Part shown: positions 1 to 6,800 of the stretch, one piece after another
How the letters are laid out: each line of letters opens with the position of its first letter
How positions within the stretch are numbered: the stretch's first letter is position 1
From: a virus
IMG/VR virus record: IMGVR_UViG_3300020463_001463
Coordinates: 1-45,457 of that record
Strand: one strand, 5' to 3'
Length of the DNA stretch: 45,457 nucleotides
Translations under genes and position numbers: made by a program
The notes under the pieces: generated by a model
Database searches by the model: none
What the model was told of the DNA's origin: nothing
Seen by the model: the letters and a program-made list of their open reading frames with translations, nothing else

Positions 1-172
1 TACCAACTACTTTACTAAAAGGTTCTGTTTGGTAATCCATAATCATTCTAGCAAGCCCATCCCACCATTGGGGACGAATTGCATCACATTCAATCTTCCA
101 AGCAAGCGGAATACCTGCATGGCTTATAAAGTCAACTTGTTCAAATAAATTTGCTTCAGTATGATAAGTCAT
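1..172 (-). CDS. Phosphoribosyltransferase-like protein, N-terminal part (partial)
   Basis: An open frame begins with ATG at 172 and runs off the left edge after 57 codons, so only the N-terminus is visible. It lies 4 bases after the stop of the DUF454 gene, and a GAGGTA ribosome-binding sequence precedes the ATG. Motifs such as HAGIPLAWKIECDAI and a W-W-D-G-L-A segment remind me of a phosphoribosyltransferase-like family of marine phages (orotate-PRT-like N-terminus). The PRPP loop that would prove this lies outside the window. The frame itself is solid; the family is tentative. It would fit the two other phosphoribosyltransferases nearby. Confidence 0.5.
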   Translation of the reverse strand, partial: MTYHTEANLFEQVDFISHAGIPLAWKIECDAIRPQWWDGLARMIMDYQTEPFSKVVG

Positions 173-176
173 TTGT

Positions 177-599
177 CTACCTCAACCATGCTACACGTTT
201 TCCTGTTTCTACTCTTCGTGCATGTTCATCGTGTGATCCTGGATAACGCCAAGCCCATATAGCAACTAGTGCCATAAATCCACCACTCCATGCAACTGCT
301 TTAATATTACCTGTACTGAACCAAAGGAACAATACAGTTGAACTCATTGTCACCAACATAAAGTATTTAAACTTAGTTGGAAACACTCTTTTTTCACTCC
401 AGCCTCTTAAAAATGGACCGAATAATTTATGATTCATAATCCAGTTGTGCATACGATCACTTGACTTTGCGAAACAATATGCGGCTCCAACTGCTGGCGT
501 ACTCCAAGGTAGTCCTGGGAGGTATATGCCTATAAATGCAACTCCTAATAATAAACATCCTAAACTAAACCAGAATGCCTTCTTTAAATTAATTTTCAA
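177..599 (-). CDS. DUF454 (YbaN-like) inner-membrane protein
   Basis: The 140-residue product matches the DUF454/YbaN family by pattern: an N-terminal membrane segment (about residues 8-30) with G-C-L-L-L-G...G-I-x-L-P-G-L-P, then C-F-A-K-S-S-D-R, then the loop L-F-G-P-F-L-R-G-W, and a second hydrophobic hairpin (about 80-118). The function of the family is unknown; the protein should sit in the host inner membrane. The start is TTG, directly after the metK stop; the first ATG would remove the first membrane segment, so TTG is preferred. Translation is probably coupled to metK. Such a gene in a phage is unusual and suggests transfer from a bacterial host. Confidence 0.8.
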   Translation of the reverse strand: MKINLKKAFWFSLGCLLLGVAFIGIYLPGLPWSTPAVGAAYCFAKSSDRMHNWIMNHKLFGPFLRGWSEKRVFPTKFKYFMLVTMSSTVLFLWFSTGNIKAVAWSGGFMALVAIWAWRYPGSHDEHARRVETGKRVAWLR

Positions 600-603
600 T
601 TTT

Positions 604-1689
604 TTACCAACCTATCTTCTCCCATGGTACGTCTTTGTCGCCAAAGTGTCCATAGGTACAATTTTTACTATAATCAGTATACTTAAACAGATCAAATCTG
701 TCAATAATTCCTTTGGGTGTTAGATCAATTTCGTTTTCGATAAACTTTGCGATACTAGCATTATGTCCGTTTGAATCAACGTAAATGCTAGTAGGCTCCT
801 TTACTCCAATAGCATAACTTAGTTGTATATTACACCAGTCTGCCATGTTATCTTGTACTACATTTTTGGCTAACCAACGTGCCATGTATGCTGCACTCCT
901 ATCTACTTTGGTAGGATCTTTCCCACTAAAAGCACCACCACCATGAGGAGCAAAGCCGCCATAGGTATCAACAATAATTTTGCGACCAGTAACTCCTGAA
1001 TCGCCGTCAGGCCCACCAATAACAAAATTACCAGTAGGGTTAAGATGCCATACAGTATTTTCATCTACTAAATCTCCTAATTCTTCTAATGCTGAGAGTT
1101 TACAAACATGTCTTGCATTTTCGACATTACCTTCTACATGTTGTGTACTAATAACAACTTGGTCAATACGTTTAATTATACCATCTCTTCGAGCACCATA
1201 ATATTCGACACTTACTTGGCTCTTTGCATCTGGCCCTAGTATACTACCACGTTTTGTTTTCAAGTTTTTAAGTATTGCATGACTGTAATGAATAGGTGCT
1301 GGCATCATACTAGGTGTATGATTACAAGCATATCCAAACATCATTCCTTGATCTCCTGCACCAAAGTCATCTGTGCCTAAGCCAATGTCTCCGCTTTGTG
1401 CATGTATTTCATTATAGATATTTAAATTATCCCAATGAAATCCTTCTTGTTCGTATCCAATTTCTTTAACTTTATTGCGTATAATTTCTTCAACATTATC
1501 AACATTGAAGTTCTTTACTTCGCCAGCTACTGTTACATGATTAGTGGTCACTAGTGTTTCAACTGCAACGCGAGTAGTCTCATCTCCGTTGGCTAGACCT
1601 GCATCTACAATAGCATCACTGATCTGATCTGCTACTTTATCTGGGTGCCCATCGCTTACACTTTCGCTCGTAAAAATATGGTTCTTCAT
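604..1689 (-). CDS. metK: S-adenosylmethionine synthetase
   Basis: MetK makes S-adenosylmethionine from methionine and ATP in the cytoplasm. The 361-residue protein covers the whole family (usually about 380). It carries S-x-S-V-S-D-G-H-P-D-K (residues 8-18), the methionine/ATP-site hexapeptide GAGDQG (110-115) and the phosphate loop GGGAFSGKDPTKVDRSAAY near 250. It starts at ATG 1689 and ends five bases before the DUF454 start. SAM is the cofactor of the radical SAM enzymes in this window (QueE, 37432-38826) and the donor for any methyltransferase elsewhere. A complete SAM synthetase is rare in phages; many instead carry SAM-destroying enzymes. Nothing looks truncated and all recognisable active-site motifs are intact. 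Confidence 0.95.
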   Translation of the reverse strand: MKNHIFTSESVSDGHPDKVADQISDAIVDAGLANGDETTRVAVETLVTTNHVTVAGEVKNFNVDNVEEIIRNKVKEIGYEQEGFHWDNLNIYNEIHAQSGDIGLGTDDFGAGDQGMMFGYACNHTPSMMPAPIHYSHAILKNLKTKRGSILGPDAKSQVSVEYYGARRDGIIKRIDQVVISTQHVEGNVENARHVCKLSALEELGDLVDENTVWHLNPTGNFVIGGPDGDSGVTGRKIIVDTYGGFAPHGGGAFSGKDPTKVDRSAAYMARWLAKNVVQDNMADWCNIQLSYAIGVKEPTSIYVDSNGHNASIAKFIENEIDLTPKGIIDRFDLFKYTDYSKNCTYGHFGDKDVPWEKIGW

Positions 1690-1866
1690 TTACCATCCTG
1701 CCTTTCTAATTGCATCTGTTCTGTCTTTTATTTTTGCCTTCATGGCTTTTTCGTGTTGTGCATTTTTATATTCACGAATATTATCAAGCTCGTCTTGCGG
1801 ATAAGGCGGGTGATAAGGTACCCGATTGGGTTTCTTTTGAAAGAATCCTTTTATAAATTTTAGCAT
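1690..1866 (-). CDS. Small charged protein, 58 aa, unknown
   Basis: Open frame of 58 codons between queE and metK. It starts at ATG 1866, two bases after the queE stop, with AGGA about seven bases upstream, and ends next to the metK ATG. The product has a short hydrophobic, basic N-terminus (MLKFIKGFF), a proline/tyrosine-rich stretch (PYHPPYPQ) and a charged helix rich in lysine. I do not recognise it. Exact packing between two certain genes and the good ribosome site are the support. Confidence 0.6.
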   Translation of the reverse strand: MLKFIKGFFQKKPNRVPYHPPYPQDELDNIREYKNAQHEKAMKAKIKDRTDAIRKAGW

Positions 1867-1867
1867 T

Positions 1868-2812
1868 TTAAGTTCCTATTGCGTTACCAAACAAATATAC
1901 ATGTACTCTTGCCGCTACGTTGTAGCCTCTTTGAAATGCTCTTGCCGCAACATCACCAGCAGTTGCTTCTTGCTCTTCACTTCTGGCACCTACAGGCATA
2001 ACCCATACGGGCCATTTAACACCTGCACTACGCATTTGTGCAATTACACCTTCCATCTCTTCCCATTGTTCATCACTATTACCAAGTACAAACTTTAATT
2101 GTCCTTTTTGACTAAGTTCATAGTATTCACCAACTTTTTCTGGCTTGATTGCTTTATCAGCCTTTTCACCTGATACTGTCCATAGTTTAGGACTTACACT
2201 AAAAAATATTTCGGTATCGATCCTACTTGCCCAGTCTATAAAGTCTGGACGTAACTGTTGTGTACCATTAGTTTCAAATGTCATGCTACCTGGCATATTA
2301 TCTTGTTTTAGTAGTTCTTCGTATATTCCTATTGTAGCATTTTGTCCTGTAGTCATTAAAGGCTCACCGCCTGTAACACACAGATGCTGATTAAACTCAG
2401 ATACTGGATGCAAAAACTTTCCTTCTGGATTGCTTTCATTTCTTAATATATCTACAATTTTATTTGCAATAGTTGCTGGAGTTTCATGTCCCATAAGCCC
2501 TTTAAACTTCTTAGCCCATGTGTAGCTACTATCACAACCTTTATCCCAAACAGGTAAGTCTTCTACCCTGTTTACACTTTTAGGATCAAAATCCATAAAT
2601 GGTAAATCATATGTATCAGGATTAGTTGGATCTATTTGTCCAAATCCGTTACATTGCAAGTTACACAAAAAGTAACGTATCCAAGCAGTAGGAACACCTG
2701 TATAATGTCCTTCTCCTTGAATACTATAAAATATTTCACTGTAGTAGTATTTCTTTTCTTTAGTAGTAGTAGCATCTCTTTGTCTACCTGTATTTGCTAC
2801 TAAACTCATCAT
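1868..2812 (-). CDS. queE: 7-carboxy-7-deazaguanine synthase-like radical SAM enzyme
   Basis: QueE turns carboxytetrahydropterin into 7-carboxy-7-deazaguanine (CDG) with a 4Fe-4S cluster and SAM. The N-terminus YSEIFYSIQGEGHYTG (about 24-39) and TAWIRYFLCNLQC (42-54) are typical, and GGEP at 148-151 is the SAM-binding motif. The third cluster cysteine is not two residues after the second: C50 and C54 are followed by N-G-F, and the next match is G-C-D-S-S-Y-T-W with C93, so the motif is CX3CX38C. The start is ATG 2812, which forms an ATGA overlap with the flavodoxin stop; a TTG 12 bases upstream would give a longer overlap. Length 314 is above the usual 200-250, partly because of the insertion. 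It pairs with FolE, the QueD-like protein and DpdA. Confidence 0.82.
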   Translation of the reverse strand: MMSLVANTGRQRDATTTKEKKYYYSEIFYSIQGEGHYTGVPTAWIRYFLCNLQCNGFGQIDPTNPDTYDLPFMDFDPKSVNRVEDLPVWDKGCDSSYTWAKKFKGLMGHETPATIANKIVDILRNESNPEGKFLHPVSEFNQHLCVTGGEPLMTTGQNATIGIYEELLKQDNMPGSMTFETNGTQQLRPDFIDWASRIDTEIFFSVSPKLWTVSGEKADKAIKPEKVGEYYELSQKGQLKFVLGNSDEQWEEMEGVIAQMRSAGVKWPVWVMPVGARSEEQEATAGDVAARAFQRGYNVAARVHVYLFGNAIGT

Positions 2813-3309
2813 GTTATACCCCAACTAGAACGAATATCTTCTATCCAAGTATTTAAACGTTCTTTAGTCAAGTCAGGTTGATTATCTTCATCTATAGCAA
2901 GACCTACAAACTTACCATCTCTTAATGCTTCACTCTTTAAAAAACTATGTCCATCTGTACTAGTAAAACCTACAAATGTACCACCTAATTTTTTTATTGT
3001 TTCATATAGTGTACTCATTGAGTCTTGATACAAATCACTATAACCTACTTGATCGCCTAAGCCAACAAGTGCTACACTTTTATTGCTCCAGTTTACAGTT
3101 TGCAACTTATCCCATGCTTCTATATAATCTTCTTGTAAATCACCATAGTCCCAAGTGGGTGAGACTATGATAACTTTTTCATACTGTTCCAAAACCTCTA
3201 CGCCATCTTTAATATCGTGTAGTTCAGTTTCTTGCATAGTATTCCAAATAGTTTCCGCAGTACGTTCACTATTTGAAGTTGTTGATCCAAACATAAGACC
3301 TATTCTCAT
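2809..3309 (-). CDS. Flavodoxin
   Basis: FMN electron carrier, 166 residues, the length of long-chain flavodoxins. Residues 1-16 give the beta strand and phosphate loop (IGLMFGSTTSNSERTA), SPTWDYGDLQEDY is the first FMN loop around W53, and VALVGLGDQVGYSDLY the second. It is coupled on both sides: ATGA overlap with the UDP-glucose dehydrogenase-like gene upstream and ATGA overlap with queE downstream. QueE and other radical SAM enzymes need a reduced flavodoxin to reduce their cluster, so this gene is probably the electron donor for the neighbouring QueE. The ferredoxin-NADP reductase-like protein at 23794-24492 could reduce it; that link is inference. Confidence 0.9.
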   Translation of the reverse strand: MRIGLMFGSTTSNSERTAETIWNTMQETELHDIKDGVEVLEQYEKVIIVSPTWDYGDLQEDYIEAWDKLQTVNWSNKSVALVGLGDQVGYSDLYQDSMSTLYETIKKLGGTFVGFTSTDGHSFLKSEALRDGKFVGLAIDEDNQPDLTKERLNTWIEDIRSSWGIT

Positions 3310-4064
3310 CTTTTTAACAATTCCTCATTAGATTTGATTAGTTGTTTTAGTATACTATGATCTGTTAAGGTTGTCAAGGCTTTTACATCTTTAGGAAAAC
3401 AATGTCCTCCGTATCCAAATGTACCTTCGGAGTTTGGTGCAATCATATGACTGTTTCCGATGTTTTTCATATTACCTAATGTGCTTGTAAGTTCACTGTA
3501 ATTAAAGTCTTCCATCCTTCTTGTATTTAGAAACAATTCATGAAAGAACGCTACTTTAGTTGCTAACCAAGCATTATGAGTATACTTAATCATACTAGCA
3601 GTAGTTCTCGACATGCGTTTTATTGTTATTGGTCGATCCAAATGCGGTACAATTAAGTTCTCCCAAAACTGCATATGCTCTTCATTTTCCCCACCTAGTA
3701 TAAAAACTTCTTGTTTCTGAAAGTCTTTTTTTGCACTGTTAGCTCTGAGAAATTCAGGATTGTATGTAACATTACTAGGATAAGTTTCCATTAAGTCTGG
3801 TGTTACTGTGCTTTTTAACAGTATAGGTTTGTCAGTATCCAATTGATTAATTATAGTTCTTACAATGCTATCATCACATTCGCCATCTTTTCCTTCTGGA
3901 GTTGGAACACAAACAATAAAAGCTTCTAACTTTTCTCTAAGATCGAATATGTTAGTTTTAGGATAAAGTTTTGGATCTATTCTCCATACATTTATCAAAT
4001 GACCTTCTAAAAAGTCAGCTACTGTACCACCTACAAATCCACATCCTATAATACCTATATTCAA
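3306..4064 (-). CDS. UDP-glucose/GDP-mannose dehydrogenase-like protein, short form
   Basis: The family oxidises NDP-sugars to uronic acids with NAD. Visible: NAD loop IGIIGCGFVGGTVA (3-16), VCVPTPEG (51-58), STVTP (85-89), NPEFLRANSA (102-111), the lysine/asparagine helix MIKYTHNAW (158-166), and the catalytic cysteine C222 in GYGGHCFPKD. The protein is 252 residues and stops soon after the catalytic loop, while full enzymes run about 390-440; the C-terminal UDP-sugar-binding domain is missing. The start is TTG with a strong AGGAG seven bases upstream. It overlaps flavodoxin by ATGA. It could be an active minimal form working with a partner, act on another substrate, or be a decayed gene kept in frame. 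Confidence 0.85.
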   Translation of the reverse strand: MNIGIIGCGFVGGTVADFLEGHLINVWRIDPKLYPKTNIFDLREKLEAFIVCVPTPEGKDGECDDSIVRTIINQLDTDKPILLKSTVTPDLMETYPSNVTYNPEFLRANSAKKDFQKQEVFILGGENEEHMQFWENLIVPHLDRPITIKRMSRTTASMIKYTHNAWLATKVAFFHELFLNTRRMEDFNYSELTSTLGNMKNIGNSHMIAPNSEGTFGYGGHCFPKDVKALTTLTDHSILKQLIKSNEELLKR

Positions 4065-4074
4065 ACTACTTCTC

Positions 4075-4254
4075 CTAATCTTTTCTTACACTAAATGAAC
4101 CGTGATCCAATTCTTCCCAAATAAGAGTATCTCCGGTATCCCAACCAACTTGATCTAAACACCCAGGCGGGAATTCTATAAACAGTTCTTTGGTTTTGCC
4201 GTTCTCTTGTATTTGTACTAGCCAACTGTTCTCTCCTGTCTTTTGATACTTCAT
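4075..4254 (-). CDS. Small AbrB-like protein, 59 aa, tentative
   Basis: A 59-codon frame starting at ATG 4254 in ATGA overlap with the 36-residue frame upstream. The product contains PPGCLDQVGWDTGDTLIWEE followed by a short beta-like end (GSFSVRKD). The L-x-W-x-x-G-D-T-L-x-W pattern is like the swapped-hairpin AbrB/SpoVT DNA-binding fold, but the protein is very short, so this is a guess. It lies 10 bases before the UDP-glucose dehydrogenase-like gene. Role unknown. Confidence 0.55.
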   Translation of the reverse strand: MKYQKTGENSWLVQIQENGKTKELFIEFPPGCLDQVGWDTGDTLIWEELDHGSFSVRKD

Positions 4255-4361
4255 GCGTTATCTATCACCTTTTGCATTAGTAGTTGTGGCATCATACAAA
4301 TATAACCATAAATGGGCCAAAATATAAGATTACCTACTACTATTTCTACTACATCAATCAT
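4251..4361 (-). CDS. Small hydrophobic protein, 36 aa
   Basis: A 36-codon frame from ATG 4361 to the TGA that overlaps the next ATG. The middle (VVEIVVGNLIFWPIYGYIC) is one likely membrane segment. It sits between apt and the 59-residue gene in a stretch otherwise empty. The ATGA coupling is the main support; function unknown. Confidence 0.45.
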   Translation of the reverse strand: MIDVVEIVVGNLIFWPIYGYICMMPQLLMQKVIDNA

Positions 4362-4370
4362 ATTATATCC

Positions 4371-4928
4371 TTATGGAAAGTCAGGCCCTTCGTACACTTC
4401 GTGTGGAGGTACCCTCATGGTATTAACTATATTTAGGTCCAGTGGCTGTCCATCACGAACATATGCCAAATCAATTAAAGTAGTTGCACCTATAACAGTT
4501 GCACCTGTTTGTTCAATTAATTGTTTGGTAGCCATTACACTGCCTCCTGTAGCTATTAGATCATCTACTATGACACATCTATCAACATGCCCTAACAATC
4601 CTGTTTGTAATGTTAGTGTTGCTTCTCCATATTCTAAAGCATAACTTTGTTCTAACAGTTCTCCAGGATACTTTGCACCTTTTTTGCGTACCATTATAAA
4701 AGGCAAACCCATTTCATATGCAATTATACTACCCATTATAAAACCTCGGCTTTCAATACCAACAATATGTGTTGGAGTTTCATCACCAAAAGTATATTTT
4801 GTTTTGGTAATAAGTTGATGCATAGCTTCCAAAAACTTAGGTCCGGCAAACAAACTATTAAGGTCATAAAAATCAACACCCGGCACAGGATAGTCTGGTA
4901 CTGTTCTAATGTAGTCTTTAAGATTCAT
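4371..4928 (-). CDS. apt: Adenine phosphoribosyltransferase
   Basis: Apt joins adenine to PRPP to give AMP, a purine salvage step in the cytoplasm. The 185-residue protein has the family N-terminus (LKDYIRTVPDYPVPGVDFYD), the ESRGFIMG loop (59-66), RKKGAKYPGE, and the PRPP-binding motif CVIVDDLIATGGS (118-130). Length is normal (170-185). ATG start at 4928, overlapped by the end of the small membrane protein upstream. With thymidine kinase and a second phosphoribosyltransferase close by, it forms a nucleotide salvage set that would recycle bases from degraded host DNA. Confidence 0.93.
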   Translation of the reverse strand: MNLKDYIRTVPDYPVPGVDFYDLNSLFAGPKFLEAMHQLITKTKYTFGDETPTHIVGIESRGFIMGSIIAYEMGLPFIMVRKKGAKYPGELLEQSYALEYGEATLTLQTGLLGHVDRCVIVDDLIATGGSVMATKQLIEQTGATVIGATTLIDLAYVRDGQPLDLNIVNTMRVPPHEVYEGPDFP

Positions 4929-5094
4929 TTTCGTATTTCCTTTGCTCCAAGTTCATCTGTTCTATGTATTCGTATTCATATGCTTGCATGTCTAGTTCCA
5001 TTCCTACGAACGCAAGTTCCATTAGCATATACATTATAAAAAGCAAACCTAATACGCAGGCTTGTATTCCTAAAATAAGTTTAATAATTTTCAT
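4918..5094 (-). CDS. Small single-span membrane protein, 58 aa
   Basis: Begins at ATG 5094 in ATGA overlap with the thymidine kinase stop; a TTG 12 bases upstream is less likely. Residues about 3-30 (IIKLILGIQACVLGLLFIMY and onward) form one membrane segment, followed by an acidic, tyrosine-rich tail (QAYEYEYIEQ). No family recognised. It overlaps the start of apt by 11 bases. Confidence 0.6.
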   Translation of the reverse strand: MKIIKLILGIQACVLGLLFIMYMLMELAFVGMELDMQAYEYEYIEQMNLEQRKYENES

Positions 5095-5654
5095 TTTGGC
5101 TCCCAATGTTCAAGACATCTTGGTTCGTACATTCCAACACTACCAACCTGTATACGATCACCTGATGCTTTTACTCTATATGTTTTTGTGGCAGGTTTCC
5201 CACACACTGTACAAATTGCTTTGATCTTTTCTACACAATCTGCAAGTCCTAATAGTTGACTAGTAGTTTCAAACGGTACTCCTCTCGAGTCTTGATCCAA
5301 ACCTGTAGCAACTACATTTACGCCATTACGCAACCATTTTTCTACATGAAATATACATTCTTTGGTATCCATAAACTGTACTTCGTCTAAACATACGGTA
5401 TCATAATTGTATGGCATTATGTTGTAATTATCTTCAATTTCACTAAACTCGCTAAAACTAATACAAGGATAGCTAAGTTGATTATGTGTTGTTATTGTAT
5501 CTTCACTATACCTATCGTCTCTAGCAGGCTTTATTACTAATACTTTTTTGCTTTGGTGATTTAACCATAACACTCGTTGTAATAGTTTACTAGTTTTGCC
5601 TGCATACATAGGTCCGGCATATACATCTAATACGCCTCTAGACATAAACTTCAT
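5091..5654 (-). CDS. tdk: Thymidine kinase (type II)
   Basis: Phosphorylates thymidine to dTMP with ATP, feeding phage DNA synthesis. The 187-residue protein shows the P-loop GPMYAGKTS (14-22), the Walker B-like CLDEVQFM (88-95), the ATGLDQDSRGVPF lasso approach, and a zinc ribbon beginning C-T-V-C with a later cysteine near the end (P-R-C-L-E-H). This is the T4/E. coli Tdk type, of normal length. ATG 5654 is chosen because GGAG precedes it; an in-frame ATG at 5645 is the alternative. It overlaps the upstream 67-residue gene by 17 bases. Confidence 0.94.
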   Translation of the reverse strand: MKFMSRGVLDVYAGPMYAGKTSKLLQRVLWLNHQSKKVLVIKPARDDRYSEDTITTHNQLSYPCISFSEFSEIEDNYNIMPYNYDTVCLDEVQFMDTKECIFHVEKWLRNGVNVVATGLDQDSRGVPFETTSQLLGLADCVEKIKAICTVCGKPATKTYRVKASGDRIQVGSVGMYEPRCLEHWEPK

Positions 5655-5841
5655 GATCTCCTGCTCCAGGTGTTTGAAATCCTTGTGGTGCTACATATAG
5701 GGTTGAGTAGCCTTGAATTTCATCTGCACATTCAGCACAAAACCCATAACCGTTTGTGAGTATTTCGACCACGTGATCTTTTTCACATCTTCCTACTTTA
5801 CCAGTAAATTGAGCAAGTTCTTTAGTTACACCTTTAACCAT
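5638..5841 (-). CDS. Small cysteine-containing protein, 67 aa, unknown
   Basis: ATG at 5841, overlapping the stop of the upstream gene by 8 bases. The product has a lone cysteine at C19 and a CAEC pair near residue 35, spacing that could bind a metal, inside a compact alpha/beta-looking sequence (GRCEKDHVVEIL, GYGFCAECADEI). Its C-terminus, GDHEVYV, nearly repeats the SDHEVYG end of the preceding protein. Unknown family; coding is well supported by overlap on both sides. Confidence 0.65.
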   Translation of the reverse strand: MVKGVTKELAQFTGKVGRCEKDHVVEILTNGYGFCAECADEIQGYSTLYVAPQGFQTPGAGDHEVYV

Positions 5842-6364
5842 AAACTTCGTGGTCCGATTCTACTGCTTCAACTCCACCATGTATTTGCCAATTACAACCT
5901 AAACTTTCAAAGCCTCGTTCTTCTAACCATTCGTAACGACTCATCCAGTCATCACCTTCCATTTGCTCTTCATACTCTTCTGCAAGTGCTTCCTGTTCTT
6001 CTTCAGTAAAGTGATCACCATAGTGTACAAACTCTTCTGATTGTCCATCGTAACTACTGTCCATTTCAATTTCTTCGTAGCCTTCATAATCCCAAATTTC
6101 GCCATCTTCTCCCAAACACTCTTGCAGACTGTCAGCTTCGTCTTGATTGCAAACTTTGATAAAGAATGTGCCATTACGCCACAATATTTCTGTGTTAAGC
6201 ATACGCCCATCTTCGTGCTTGTACTGCTCTATTTCACATAGACTTTTCTTAAAGTATGCATTTACTTCATATGTTTTACCGACTTCAATTTTCATAGGAA
6301 CCTCCCAATACTCTTTCTGCTCTTTGGTATGAGCCATTGCTTCTATATCATCTTTGCTTATCAT
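5834..6364 (-). CDS. Acidic protein, 176 aa, unknown
   Basis: ATG 6364 forms an ATGA overlap with the upstream membrane gene; a longer TTG form is unlikely. The N-terminal half looks globular (VGKTYEVNAYFKKS, RNGTFFIKVC), whereas about residues 85-150 are extremely acidic (for example EGYEEIEMD, FTEEEQEALAEEYEEQMEGDD). It ends in ESDHEVYG. Strongly acidic tails of this kind occur in DNA-mimic phage inhibitors, but nothing here shows that function; this is only a possibility. No family recognised. Confidence 0.7.
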   Translation of the reverse strand: MISKDDIEAMAHTKEQKEYWEVPMKIEVGKTYEVNAYFKKSLCEIEQYKHEDGRMLNTEILWRNGTFFIKVCNQDEADSLQECLGEDGEIWDYEGYEEIEMDSSYDGQSEEFVHYGDHFTEEEQEALAEEYEEQMEGDDWMSRYEWLEERGFESLGCNWQIHGGVEAVESDHEVYG

Positions 6365-6642
6365 AATGCCATAAACAGTTGTACAAGTGCAAATATATTC
6401 ATACCTGTAAACCAACTACACAATACAATAACAAATGCCGCCTTACGAATTACTGCACTTACTATTCCTAACATACTACCAACCAAATACAGTGGCACAA
6501 ACTGCCAACCGTTTGGTTCTAGGATAGTAAAACTTAATATAGCACTTGCACTGATTAAAAATACTGCTTCTATCATTTCACAGATAAAAGCAAGTGGACT
6601 GCTAGTATAACTGTCTTTAAAAAATGTTACTACTTTGTTCAA
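6361..6642 (-). CDS. Multi-span membrane protein, 93 aa
   Basis: The product has three hydrophobic stretches (about 16-40, 46-64, 68-91), so it is probably a small inner-membrane protein. The start is TTG at 6642, overlapping the upstream TGA as TTGA, the same coupled arrangement as ATGA elsewhere; no ATG lies before the first hydrophobic segment. No family recognised. Confidence 0.65.
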   Translation of the reverse strand: MNKVVTFFKDSYTSSPLAFICEMIEAVFLISASAILSFTILEPNGWQFVPLYLVGSMLGIVSAVIRKAAFVIVLCSWFTGMNIFALVQLFMAL

Positions 6643-6800
6643 GTTTCTTTTTTCTTTCTGCCACGGCTACCTGCTTTGTAGATGTAAGTTATCTCATCTG
6701 GATCTGTTTTAGCTTCGGCTTCACATACTGTAATTTTGTTATGCTTTAGCCATTCTTCAATAGCTTTGGCATCTTCATCTGTTTTAATTGCTCTAGGCAT
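6639..6800 (-). CDS. Small basic-tailed protein, 53 aa
   Basis: ATG 6800 overlaps the upstream stop as TAATG, with GGAG seven bases before it, so this start is preferred over an in-frame start 39 bases upstream. The product (MPRAIKTDEDAKAIEEWLK...) has a short helix, a beta-like end ITYIYKAGSRG, and a basic tail RGRKKKET. The family is unknown. Confidence 0.65.
   Translation of the reverse strand: MPRAIKTDEDAKAIEEWLKHNKITVCEAEAKTDPDEITYIYKAGSRGRKKKET

Noticed and set aside
4075-4361. An empty intergenic region upstream of the dehydrogenase-like gene
   Set aside because: Two small frames with ATGA overlap fill it, so it was annotated as coding at moderate confidence.
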